This document shows, one piece after another, positions 16,299 to 24,522 of a stretch of DNA of 55,167 nucleotides; within the stretch, counting starts at the first letter, position 1; each line of letters opens with the position of its first letter. The stretch spans positions 1 through 55,167 of the forward strand of contig CAZOKP010000009.1 of assembly GCA_964580435.1 (NCBI GenBank), read 5' to 3'. Under the pieces are notes generated by a model that was not told the origin of the DNA, did not search any database, and saw nothing but the letters and a program-made list of their open reading frames with translations. The translations under genes and the position numbers were made by a program. The stretch comes from CAZKEW01 sp964580435. Its GTDB lineage: Bacteria; Acidobacteriota; Aminicenantia; Aminicenantales; UBA8522.

Positions 16299-17336
16299 AT
16301 GTTGCCAACGATCAAATGGGCAGACGATAAGGTCATCATGATCGACCAGCGCAGGCTGCCGCTTGAAGAAATCTATGTGGAGTGCCGGGATGAAAGCCAG
16401 GTGGCCGAGGCCATCGAAAAGATGGTTATTCGGGGCGCCCCGGCCATCGGCGTGGCCGCGGCCTTTGGAGTAGCTCTCGGTTTTTTGAGGGCCGAGCCGG
16501 GGGAGAAACTTGGGCTGAGATTCGACAAGATCTTGGAGCGGCTCGCCCGAACGCGGCCGACGGCGCGCAACCTCTTTTGGGCCCTGGAACGAATGAGAAG
16601 GGTTTTTGAAGAGTGCAGGAAGTTGAGCCTCAACCAGATCAGGGATAGGCTGATCCGCGAAGCCCTGGCCATTGAAGAGGAGGACGTGAGGGCGAACGAG
16701 AAAATCGGGCATTATGGCAGGAGTTTACTTAAAGACGGAGACTCAGTCCTGACGCACTGCAATGCCGGCGCGCTTGCCACGGCCGGGTACGGCACGGCCA
16801 TCGGCGTCATCCGGGCGGCCTTTGAGGAGGGGAAAAAAATCCATGTTCTTGTGGATGAAACCAGGCCCTTTCTTCAAGGCGCCAGGCTGACCGCTTGGGA
16901 AATTGACAAACTTGGCATTCCGATGTCCTTGATCACCGATAATATGGCCGGCTGGCTCATGAAAAAGGGCGAGGTTCAGGTTGCCATCACTGGCGCAGAC
17001 CGCATCGCGCGCAACGGAGATGCCGCTAATAAGATCGGAACCTATTCCCTGGCTGTCCTGGCCAGGCACCACCGGATTCCCTTCTATATGGCTGCGCCGC
17101 TCACCACGTTCGATTTCGGCCTGAGAAACGGCGAAGAGATCCCCATCGAGGAAAGGCCGCCGGAGGAAGTCAGGCAAGTGGCCGGATGCGTTATAACCCT
17201 CCCTTACATCCCGGTGCGGAATCCGGGATTTGACGTCGTTCCGGCAAGGCTTATCACGGCGATCATCAGCGAGCGCGGGATCGCCCGGCCGCCGTACTCA
17301 AAGAGCCTTGCGGCGTGGAACAAAAAAAGCAAATAG
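16299..17336 (+). CDS. mtnA: S-methyl-5-thioribose-1-phosphate isomerase
   Basis: Isomerase of the methionine salvage pathway (MTR-1-P to MTRu-1-P), 345 aa from the ATG at 16299. The frame stays open upstream to 15999, but that stretch is GC-rich repeat DNA and is unlike the family, so 16299 is chosen. Hallmarks are VIRGAPAIGVAAAFG, the catalytic Cys in LTHCNAGALATAGYGTA, DETRPFLQGARLTAWE and the catalytic Asp in ITGADRIARNGDAANKIGTY. The closely related eIF2B-like family includes ribose-1,5-bisphosphate isomerase, but the TxHCNAGALAT signature favours MtnA. tsaD follows after 4 bases. Confidence 0.9.
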   Translation: MLPTIKWADDKVIMIDQRRLPLEEIYVECRDESQVAEAIEKMVIRGAPAIGVAAAFGVALGFLRAEPGEKLGLRFDKILERLARTRPTARNLFWALERMRRVFEECRKLSLNQIRDRLIREALAIEEEDVRANEKIGHYGRSLLKDGDSVLTHCNAGALATAGYGTAIGVIRAAFEEGKKIHVLVDETRPFLQGARLTAWEIDKLGIPMSLITDNMAGWLMKKGEVQVAITGADRIARNGDAANKIGTYSLAVLARHHRIPFYMAAPLTTFDFGLRNGEEIPIEERPPEEVRQVAGCVITLPYIPVRNPGFDVVPARLITAIISERGIARPPYSKSLAAWNKKSK

Positions 17337-17340
17337 GCCG

Positions 17341-18357
17341 ATGCATATTTTAGGGATTGAAACGTCCTGCGATGAGACGGCCGCCGCAATCTTGACGGCC
17401 GAGCGGAAAATTCTATCGAACGTCGTCCTTTCTCAGGACGAAGTCCATGCTCCTTATGGCGGAGTCGTCCCCGAGCTCGCCTCGCGCCAGCATCTCCAAT
17501 CCATCGGCTATGTGGTCGGTGAGTGCCTGCGTCGAGCTGAAATTTCGCTCTCTGGAGTCGGCACCTATGCTGTCACCATCGGCCCCGGTCTTATCGGATC
17601 GCTTCTCGTCGGCCTTTCGTTCGCCAAAGGACTGGCTTATTTTTATAAGAAACCCCTCGTCGGGATCGACCATCTCGAGGCTCACATGGAGTCGGCCTTT
17701 CTAGAGAACCCCGATATTCCGTTTCCAGCCTTGGCCCTTGTCGTTTCCGGAGGACATACGTCTCTGTTTTTTCTGAAAACGAGGCTCCATTTCAGGCTTC
17801 TTGGAAGGACAAGGGACGATGCCGCTGGCGAGGCCCTGGACAAGATCGCTAAGTTTTTAGGGCTGGGGTATCCGGGGGGGCCCGTCATAGAAAAACTCGC
17901 TTCTGCCGGCGATCCCGAAACATTCGCGTTCAGCCTGCCGCGGATGAAAAATGCAAGCCTGGACTTCAGCTTCAGCGGCCTCAAGACAGCCGCTCTGAAG
18001 TGGATCGCCGAGACAAAGATGTCGAAGAACCATTCCCAACTGAGCGATTTTCTGGCGAGCTTTGAGGAAGCCGTCGTCCGCGCTCTCCTCGATAACCTCA
18101 CCCAGGCCGCCCGGGAGTATATGCCGGTCTCCCTGATTCTCTGCGGCGGCGTCGCCCGCAATAAGAGGCTGAGGTCGCGGTTTGAGGAGCTGGCCCGGTC
18201 GAGAGACCTCCCTGCTTTTGCTCCCGCTCCTTACCTCTGCACGGATAACGCCGCTATGGTTGCTGCTCTGGCCGTTGAGAAGTTGAAAACGAAAAAGAAG
18301 CCGGGCACGCCTCTTGATCTCGATGCCTATCCCCGGTTCACTCTTTCAAAGGAATGA
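17341..18357 (+). CDS. tsaD: tRNA N6-threonylcarbamoyladenosine transferase TsaD
   Basis: 338-aa TsaD (Kae1/Gcp): transfers the threonylcarbamoyl group from TC-AMP to A37 of ANN-decoding tRNAs. Start MHILGIETSCDETAAA is canonical. The metal-binding HxxxH is H111-LEA-H115; ATPase-fold motifs are VVSGGHTSL, GDDAAGEALDK-like (RDDAAGEALDKIAKFLGLGYPGG) and the final CTDNAAMVA. An in-frame start at 17230 would overlap mtnA and is not needed. Full length and intact. It converges on the membrane protein gene with a 20-base overlap of the 3' ends. Confidence 0.95.
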   Translation: MHILGIETSCDETAAAILTAERKILSNVVLSQDEVHAPYGGVVPELASRQHLQSIGYVVGECLRRAEISLSGVGTYAVTIGPGLIGSLLVGLSFAKGLAYFYKKPLVGIDHLEAHMESAFLENPDIPFPALALVVSGGHTSLFFLKTRLHFRLLGRTRDDAAGEALDKIAKFLGLGYPGGPVIEKLASAGDPETFAFSLPRMKNASLDFSFSGLKTAALKWIAETKMSKNHSQLSDFLASFEEAVVRALLDNLTQAAREYMPVSLILCGGVARNKRLRSRFEELARSRDLPAFAPAPYLCTDNAAMVAALAVEKLKTKKKPGTPLDLDAYPRFTLSKE

Positions 18358-20722
18358 CCTGAAAGACATAGGGGTCGACAAGCATGGATTCCGAGGAGCG
18401 GTGTCTGAGGCTTATGTTGATCTCGTAAAGAAAGAAATTTTTAAGGCGATAAAAAGCAACTGGCTCCAGGAGGATTTCTTTCTTTTCAAAGGCCGTCTGG
18501 CCCTCGAAAAAAGGAAGGTCGAAAAAGGTCATTCTGACGTCATACTCGCCCTTATCCGACCCAAACAGGAGCTTGACTCTTTCGAGCTTCGTCCTTGAGC
18601 TGAAGACGAACCTGTAACTTTTTTCGAAGTGGAGATAGAAGTCTCCGCTCTCTTTGGCCACCACACCCTGTCCCATCGGGAAGAGGGCAAATCCAAGAGC
18701 CCGCTGAGTTGTATAGCGGACGGGTTTGACTGGAAAAATCGAACTACGCGGATACAGGACCCAGAGCAGAAGGCTCGCCAGAAGAGCGCTGAAGGCAAAG
18801 AGTGGAGGAACGGCCCGGCCTAGAGGCCTCTTTTTGCGCGAGATAACATAGGCCAGCAGGAAAAGAACAAGAGCAAGGACCCAGATATAGTTGGGCCAAT
18901 AGCGGGAGTTGTCAATTTTGATGAAGGAAGGGAGGAGCGGCGGCAGGAAAAAATGCATATTGCTGAGATAGACGAAAAGTTCCCCGGGCCGCGAAGTGAA
19001 ATTATGAGTAGTGGGCTGGTAAAGAAAGGAAGGATGGAGGAGAAGGATTCCGGCGATGACGAAGCTTGCCGCCGAGGCCGCCCCGAAGAAAAAGGCAACG
19101 ATTTTTTTGCGGTTATGAACGAGAAAATAGCCCAAAGCGATGGCAGCGATCCAGGAAACCGGAGCCAGAACGCGGCCCTGAGGGCAAGCTCCCTGCCGGT
19201 GGGTGAAAAAGGCGTAGTTCAGGAGAAAAGGAAGGCCGACAAGGAGAAGACACCAAAAGATTTTTCTCCGCTGACGATAGATTTCCACGAGGCCAAGCAA
19301 GGCGAAAAAATAGAGGGGCGAGTACAGAAGAAGCCCATCCCGCTGGTCGAGAAAATAATCCAGGAAGGCCTCTGCCCGAGCCCTGAGGGGAATGGCCAGG
19401 ATGGTCTGTTTGAAAGCTTCTGTCCTCTCGGGCGTCAAGGTTCCTTCGTAGACGGCGATCGGTGAGAATGTCCCATAGAGGTTATAAACAAAGACGTAGA
19501 ACAGAATCATGGAAACGAGGGGAATAAGCGCAAAGAAAAGGACGGCACGCCCCCGCTTATGTTCTTTGATGAGAAAATAAAGAGAGACAAAAAGGAGAGG
19601 CCAGAAAATGAAGGTGTACTTCAGCCCGAACCAGGGGAAGAGGCCGAGAAGAAATCCGAGGAAGGTCATCTGGATAGCCGACAGGGGAGCCTGGCCTGTG
19701 ACTTTCCTAAAAATATAAACGGAAAAAAGAGCGATCGGGACCTCGGGATAGAGATGGACGGCGTAGAAAAAGACCGGCGAGCTGAAAGAATAGAGAGCCC
19801 AGAGGCCGAGACTGAGTTTTTCTCTCTGCCAGATTTCGTTGGCGTAGAGATAAACTTGAAGTCCAAGAAGGGAAGCCCAGAAGGAGAGGCTTGTCTTGAG
19901 GATGAAAGTGAGCCATTGCCCGGAAAAGAACCGGCTCAGCCAATAGAACGGCAGCATCAGGACGGAGATTCCGGGCAGGTTGATGGGATAGACATAATCT
20001 CTTCCTTTACGGCCGAACCGTCCGTAGATTCCCAGCTTCAGTTGGGGGTTGTCTTTTTTCGAATAGAAGGCGAAATAATCCTGCTGGCTGTAATTGTTGG
20101 CCAGGTTAATATCCCCATCTTTGAGAAGGCTGTGGGTCGTCAGAAGATAATAGGGTTCGTCGCCGGAAAAAGTTGTCCCCTCGCTCACAAGGATAAAAGC
20201 AGCCGCCTGATAAATGAAGAAAGAGACGATAAAGAAAATCACGATTCTCCGGCGGAGAGAAAAAGACGAGAACTTCGCGAAGGCTTTTTCCCGGAGCGAT
20301 GGCCTTTTTTTGGGGTAACACGCATAATCTGCAAGTTTAAGAAAGAGAACGGCGAGGAGGATGAAGGAAAAGAGGAGTTCGAGGCGGATTCTGAAGTCGT
20401 CACGGGTCGTGTAGAAGTGAAGCAGACAGGGGCTCAGAAGAAAAAAAAGAAGAGGCCAGGAAGCGAGAGGCCCGCGCCGGCGGGCGGAAGTGGGATCGAT
20501 CTCAAAGCGGGCCCCTTCCCATCGAGAAACAAGGATCCAGCCCAAGAGCGAGATCCCGAAAGCGGCCGGCCACGCCAGGAAAAATAGGACGGAGTTGAGC
20601 TTTAGGGAATGGTCAAGAATGGTGAAGCTTGAATTCTGGGCATAGAGGCGGAGAAAAACGGCCATCCCGAAAGACCAGAGAAGACAGATGGCGATGACAA
20701 GGAGCGCCTGGTTCTTTTTCAT
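18338..20722 (-). CDS. Large GT-C-like polytopic membrane protein (copy 1)
   Basis: 794-aa inner-membrane protein with roughly 12-14 hydrophobic segments and a beta-rich C-terminal soluble domain (about 690-794). The first large loop has FSGDEPYYLLTTHSLLKDGD, matching the acidic DE motif of GT-C glycosyltransferases that use polyprenyl-phosphate sugars. It is paralogous to the protein at 43421-45796 (shared GDEPxYLL, LFxYSxHxYPE-like, FFDQRDGLLLY-type and LPSFIK segments). It probably adds a sugar to a lipid- or protein-linked acceptor on the outer face of the inner membrane; donor and acceptor are unknown. It begins 1 base after the stop of the next GT-C gene, with which it forms an operon. 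Confidence 0.75.
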   Translation of the reverse strand: MKKNQALLVIAICLLWSFGMAVFLRLYAQNSSFTILDHSLKLNSVLFFLAWPAAFGISLLGWILVSRWEGARFEIDPTSARRRGPLASWPLLFFLLSPCLLHFYTTRDDFRIRLELLFSFILLAVLFLKLADYACYPKKRPSLREKAFAKFSSFSLRRRIVIFFIVSFFIYQAAAFILVSEGTTFSGDEPYYLLTTHSLLKDGDINLANNYSQQDYFAFYSKKDNPQLKLGIYGRFGRKGRDYVYPINLPGISVLMLPFYWLSRFFSGQWLTFILKTSLSFWASLLGLQVYLYANEIWQREKLSLGLWALYSFSSPVFFYAVHLYPEVPIALFSVYIFRKVTGQAPLSAIQMTFLGFLLGLFPWFGLKYTFIFWPLLFVSLYFLIKEHKRGRAVLFFALIPLVSMILFYVFVYNLYGTFSPIAVYEGTLTPERTEAFKQTILAIPLRARAEAFLDYFLDQRDGLLLYSPLYFFALLGLVEIYRQRRKIFWCLLLVGLPFLLNYAFFTHRQGACPQGRVLAPVSWIAAIALGYFLVHNRKKIVAFFFGAASAASFVIAGILLLHPSFLYQPTTHNFTSRPGELFVYLSNMHFFLPPLLPSFIKIDNSRYWPNYIWVLALVLFLLAYVISRKKRPLGRAVPPLFAFSALLASLLLWVLYPRSSIFPVKPVRYTTQRALGFALFPMGQGVVAKESGDFYLHFEKSYRFVFSSRTKLERVKLLFGSDKGEYDVRMTFFDLPFFEGQTAFEKKEILLEPVAFYRLKNFFLYEINISLRHRSSESMLVDPYVFQVIPLKE

Positions 20723-20723
20723 T

Positions 20724-22367
20724 TCAATAGCCGGGAGGATACTTGACTTTATACAGGGAGACGGTCGTGTCCCAGATGGGGAACCTTCGGTACAGGACGA
20801 GGTTATCCGTTATTTCCGGAAAACGCGTTTTGACCCAGACGAGCTCCCCGCCCCAGAACTTATCCAGGACAAGAAGATGGGTCGGCCGGTAGCGGCGGAA
20901 GGGATCCTCATCGTTGAACCAGCCTTCAAAAGCGACGAATAGCCTGAACTTCGTATCCAGGGCCAGGCGAGGGGCCTCGTTTCCCATAAGCACAGATCCT
21001 GGAGGGAGAGTGCGGATGCGACCGGCAATGCTCTCGAGCCTGTACTCCGGCTGGCTGTAGAATTGGGAGTAATAGATAAGAAGTGAGGACAGGGCGAGCG
21101 TCCCAAAAATGTAGAGGATGCCCACCCTCTCCAACCGGCGGTTCTCCTTCAGCCATATCCACAAGACCAGAATAAGGGCGGCATACAGGAGGAATCTGAC
21201 GACCACGAAGTTGTTGGCGAGAAAAGCCGACGGCCAGATGACGAGGCCGATCCAGAAGCGATAGAAAAAAGCGGCCAGCAGCAGAAAAACCCAGAGTATC
21301 TCTTTCTTGTGCTCCCGGAGCCAGGCCAGGTTTCTTAGGACCAGGGAGAGGGCCAGAAAAAGCCCGGGGACGATCGGCAGGTAGTAACGCAGCGGCTGGT
21401 AATTCAGGATGGCCACTTCAAAGAACGTCCCCGCCAGCCAGAGAAAAATGAACAGCTCCGGAGTGTCGGGCCGAGGGTTCTTCTTCCTCAGCCTCACGAG
21501 CACCATGGCCGAAAACAGAAGACCGGTGACGAAGACCAGAGGCATGAGGCTCATGTACCGGGGCAGGTAGTTGCGGTAGATATTAAAAAAGACCTTGCCG
21601 ATATTCTCCGGCCAGGAGAGGTCCGCCCAACCTCTGCCGATTTTCTGGAAGGCCGAAGAAAACGGCAAATAGATCAAGAGGAACCAGAGGCCGAGGATGG
21701 AAAGACACCCGGCCAGGAACTTCAGGATGAGGCGCCCCTTTTTTTCCTGCCAAGCCTGGTAGATGACGGCGAGGGACGCGGTCAGGAAAAAGTAGATAAA
21801 GAGATACTTGGAAAGCGCAGCCAGGCTGACAAAGATGCCCACGAACACCATGCTCCAAGATTTTTCCTTGGAGCGGACCAAGAAGTAATAACTGATGATG
21901 AAAAAGAGGGTGGAGAAATTTTCCAGAAGGCCGATGCGGTTGTGCATCGTCCAGTAATAGTCCAGAGCAAAGAGAAAGGCGATGGCCAAAGCATAGGATT
22001 CAGAGAGATAGCGCCGGATGGCCCAATAGAGAAAAGCGATGCCGAGGAGCCCGAATAAAATGTTAACGACCTTGACGGTGGCGATGCTGATTCCAAAGAG
22101 TTTGAACCCGACATAATAGATACCGGTCAAAATGGCGTTGTAGAGAAGAGGGTTCCAGTCGTCCATGACCCAGGTGCCGAACAGAATCTTGTTCCTGGCA
22201 TTGTGACAGTACATCCCTTCGTCAAAATAGATGCCGGCACTGAGGGTGAGGTGGACAAGGCTGGGCGGAGGGTCGGCTTTGATATGCTGCAGCCGCATGA
22301 TGGCCGCCACGGTCAAAATAAGGAGCAAGATAACGGCAGGTGAAAGACGAAGAACCTTAGTTTTCAA
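20724..22367 (-). CDS. GT-C glycosyltransferase, PMT/ArnT-like
   Basis: 547-aa membrane protein with about 11 transmembrane segments and a soluble C-terminal part. The first periplasmic loop contains IYFDEGMYCHNARNKILFGTW, the DE-containing signature of dolichyl-phosphate-mannose mannosyltransferase/ArnT-type GT-C enzymes, and a DDWNPLLYN motif follows. Likely transfers a sugar from a polyprenyl carrier. The start at 22367 is TTG without an evident Shine-Dalgarno; the next in-frame ATG would cut into the first membrane helix, so TTG is preferred. It is followed directly by the 794-aa GT-C protein and is divergent from a third membrane protein. Confidence 0.8.
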   Translation of the reverse strand: MKTKVLRLSPAVILLLILTVAAIMRLQHIKADPPPSLVHLTLSAGIYFDEGMYCHNARNKILFGTWVMDDWNPLLYNAILTGIYYVGFKLFGISIATVKVVNILFGLLGIAFLYWAIRRYLSESYALAIAFLFALDYYWTMHNRIGLLENFSTLFFIISYYFLVRSKEKSWSMVFVGIFVSLAALSKYLFIYFFLTASLAVIYQAWQEKKGRLILKFLAGCLSILGLWFLLIYLPFSSAFQKIGRGWADLSWPENIGKVFFNIYRNYLPRYMSLMPLVFVTGLLFSAMVLVRLRKKNPRPDTPELFIFLWLAGTFFEVAILNYQPLRYYLPIVPGLFLALSLVLRNLAWLREHKKEILWVFLLLAAFFYRFWIGLVIWPSAFLANNFVVVRFLLYAALILVLWIWLKENRRLERVGILYIFGTLALSSLLIYYSQFYSQPEYRLESIAGRIRTLPPGSVLMGNEAPRLALDTKFRLFVAFEGWFNDEDPFRRYRPTHLLVLDKFWGGELVWVKTRFPEITDNLVLYRRFPIWDTTVSLYKVKYPPGY

Positions 22368-22430
22368 ATTTCAATTTTCGATTTATTATGATAGGAAAAT
22401 CGGAAGCCCAAGTCAACGAAAGAGTCCATT

Positions 22431-22462
22431 CGCTTGAAATTCAAGCGTTATTCGTTTATTTT
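22431..22462 (+). promoter_or_regulatory. Palindrome overlapping a putative promoter
   Basis: CGCTTGAAATTCAAGCG (22431-22447) has perfect 8-base arms around one A. Within it TTGAAA (22434-22439) can serve as -35, with TATTTT (22457-22462) 17 bases further as -10. A regulator bound to the palindrome would block the polymerase. The arrangement favours a downstream start (22502) for the membrane protein. Confidence 0.45.
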
Positions 22463-22501
22463 AAGACCGATGGGCCGGAAAGGTTCGCCCTGCCAAACCT
22501 G

Positions 22502-24454
22502 ATGGATAGATGGCTGAGTCTTTACAGGAATCATTTGGTCTTCTATGGCCTCTTATTTCTAGGCAACGCTCTCTTTTCCGGTATCAAAGTCTCGTTGCTC
22601 ACGACTCTCCTGATTCTTGTGCTTAATAGCGCCAGCCAGACTTTCGCCCTCGGCTTGTCCCGACGGCTGGGGTTCCCCGATTTTCTCACCATCCAGTCCC
22701 TCCTCAGCCTGGGCCTGTTCCCGTTCCTCTGGCTGGCGGTTGTCCTTCTGACTGGCGCAGCCTCGACCTGGATTCTCTGCGTTTTTCTTGTGCTCATGGC
22801 TGTTGTAAGTCTTTTTATCGGCAAAGCTCGTCCCTCTCCCGGCGGCAAAATATCTTTTGACCTCATCGCCGTTGTTCTTCTGATCCTGTTGACCACGTAC
22901 CTGCCCTTTTCCCACGTCGGGAAACCGCAGCCGCAAGGCTTGGCTTACAGGGCCTATTTCAGCTCGGATTATCTGAAGCATTTCAGCGTGGTCGAAGTAA
23001 TCAACAGAGACAAGTTACCTCCTTCGAATCCATACTTCGCGGGAGAGCCTTTCCACTATTACTGGCTCGTTTATGCCACTCCTGCCTTCTTGGCCAAGTT
23101 GGGCGGTTCCGTTCCCCAAGCCATGTTCTCCTGGTCCTTCGCGGTCAATTTTCTTTTTTTGGGCTCGTTGCTGCTGCTTGTCCGGAAGATGTCCACCCGC
23201 GGCCGCGTCTTGACCTATTTTCTGGCCGCCGCCTCTTTGACAGTCAGCCTTGAAGGCCTCTATTTTTTTATCCAGAAGTGCGGTCTCAGTTTCCAGAAAT
23301 TTTTAAGTCTGGGGGGCGAATACAATATCGACGCTTTGACCCGCTGGCTCTGGAACCTGCCCCAAATCGACACCCTGCTGAGATCGATGCTCTATACGCC
23401 GCAGCACCTCATGGGAATCTCGCTGCTTCTTGTTTTTTTCCTGGTCCTCCTGCTTGATCTCGACAAGCCGATATTGCTTTCCTCGCTCATGGCCATGACG
23501 CTCGCCGCCAGCTTTTTTATCGGCAGCATCCTGCTTTTTGCCTGGATGCTTTATTTCCTTGTCCGCGAGTTTCGGTTCTTCCTCAGCCGCAAGGAAGGTG
23601 TTTTCTCGATAATAAAAATGGGAGCAGCCTATTTCCTGCTCCCCCTCCTGGCCCTTGTGCTCTTCAAGGCTCTCGGGATGGCCGATCTGGGTTGGCGGTC
23701 TGAATTTTTCCTCCAGAAGCTCTCACTCTTTGAGATCGCCGTGCTCCTTTTCCTGAATATCGGCCCCGTGTTGCTCACGGGCCTCGTCGGAGGCGCCTGG
23801 ACGCGATTTCCCTTCCGGGTTTTTCATCTGACTCTTTTTTTGCTGACCTTGCTGACGACGCTCTTTGTCAGGATCCGCAACTTTGAAAATGACCTGTCGC
23901 TCAAGCTGGGGCTCGTCCTGATCATTCAATCGGTGCTGCTGACCGCCCTTCTTTTTGAAAAACTCAGGCTCAGAGGTGCTGGGGCCGTTTTCCTGCTCCT
24001 GCTGTTGATCCTCCCGGGGACGATGACTCTGGTCTTGGACGTTCGTAATTCGGCAGATGTTACGAACAGGAGGTTCACGTTTTATCTGCCAGAAGAGGAG
24101 AGGAGCGTGCTGACCTGGCTTAAACAGAACACTCCGGCCACTGCGGTCGTGCAGACGTTTCCCCCGGCCCGAGAATGGAATGTCTCCATCCTTCCTTCCT
24201 TTGCGGGCCGGGATATGTTGATCGGTGACCGCATGCACGGCCGGATCTTTCAGGTTGACGAGAATGAATACAATCGGAGGCTGGAGACCTTGAGGACGCA
24301 TCTCCAAAATCTCCCGGCTGCCGTGGCGGAATTGAGAAAAATGGGCCTTGATTATCTCTTTTGGGGCAAACCGGAGGCCCGATATTTTGGGTCTTACCCG
24401 GCCCTGAAAAGAGCGTTTTCCCTCGGGGATACGGTGGTGTACTCTCTAGAATAA
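22502..24454 (+). CDS. Polytopic membrane protein, GT-C/DUF2298-like
   Basis: About 650 aa from the ATG at 22502 (MDRWLSLYRNHLVFYGLL); the frame also opens at 22388, but that N-terminus covers a palindrome and promoter-like sequence and is not protein-like. It has about 12-14 membrane segments and a soluble C-terminal end. The segment FSSDYLKHFSVVEVINRDKLPPSNPYFAGEPFHYYWLVY resembles the GEPFHYYY-type motif of large DUF2298-like membrane proteins that are distantly related to GT-C glycosyltransferases. Function inferred only from this and from the two neighbouring GT-C genes transcribed the other way. No Shine-Dalgarno seen. Confidence 0.6.
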   Translation: MDRWLSLYRNHLVFYGLLFLGNALFSGIKVSLLTTLLILVLNSASQTFALGLSRRLGFPDFLTIQSLLSLGLFPFLWLAVVLLTGAASTWILCVFLVLMAVVSLFIGKARPSPGGKISFDLIAVVLLILLTTYLPFSHVGKPQPQGLAYRAYFSSDYLKHFSVVEVINRDKLPPSNPYFAGEPFHYYWLVYATPAFLAKLGGSVPQAMFSWSFAVNFLFLGSLLLLVRKMSTRGRVLTYFLAAASLTVSLEGLYFFIQKCGLSFQKFLSLGGEYNIDALTRWLWNLPQIDTLLRSMLYTPQHLMGISLLLVFFLVLLLDLDKPILLSSLMAMTLAASFFIGSILLFAWMLYFLVREFRFFLSRKEGVFSIIKMGAAYFLLPLLALVLFKALGMADLGWRSEFFLQKLSLFEIAVLLFLNIGPVLLTGLVGGAWTRFPFRVFHLTLFLLTLLTTLFVRIRNFENDLSLKLGLVLIIQSVLLTALLFEKLRLRGAGAVFLLLLLILPGTMTLVLDVRNSADVTNRRFTFYLPEEERSVLTWLKQNTPATAVVQTFPPAREWNVSILPSFAGRDMLIGDRMHGRIFQVDENEYNRRLETLRTHLQNLPAAVAELRKMGLDYLFWGKPEARYFGSYPALKRAFSLGDTVVYSLE

Positions 24455-24480
24455 GGTGAGCCTGACACTTCGGTTCATGG

Positions 24481-24510
24481 TTGACAAAGTCGCGGCAAAT
24501 TAGGCAAGAT
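24481..24510 (+). promoter_or_regulatory. Shared promoter-like block, copy 1
   Basis: TTGACA (24481-24486), 16 bases, GGCAAGAT (24503-24510). The same pair with exactly the same spacing stands before both PKD genes (33949 and 36016). It ends 12 bases before the FG-GAP start codon, with AGGAAAGAG in between as ribosome binding site. Confidence 0.5.
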
Positions 24511-24522
24511 TCAGGAAAGAGA

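Noticed and set aside
19559..20587. Long open frame on the plus strand (over 300 codons) opposite the GT-C gene
   Set aside because: Extremely charged (runs of Glu, Lys, Gly), no start context, and it mirrors codons of the hydrophobic GT-C protein on the other strand; a shadow of the real gene.
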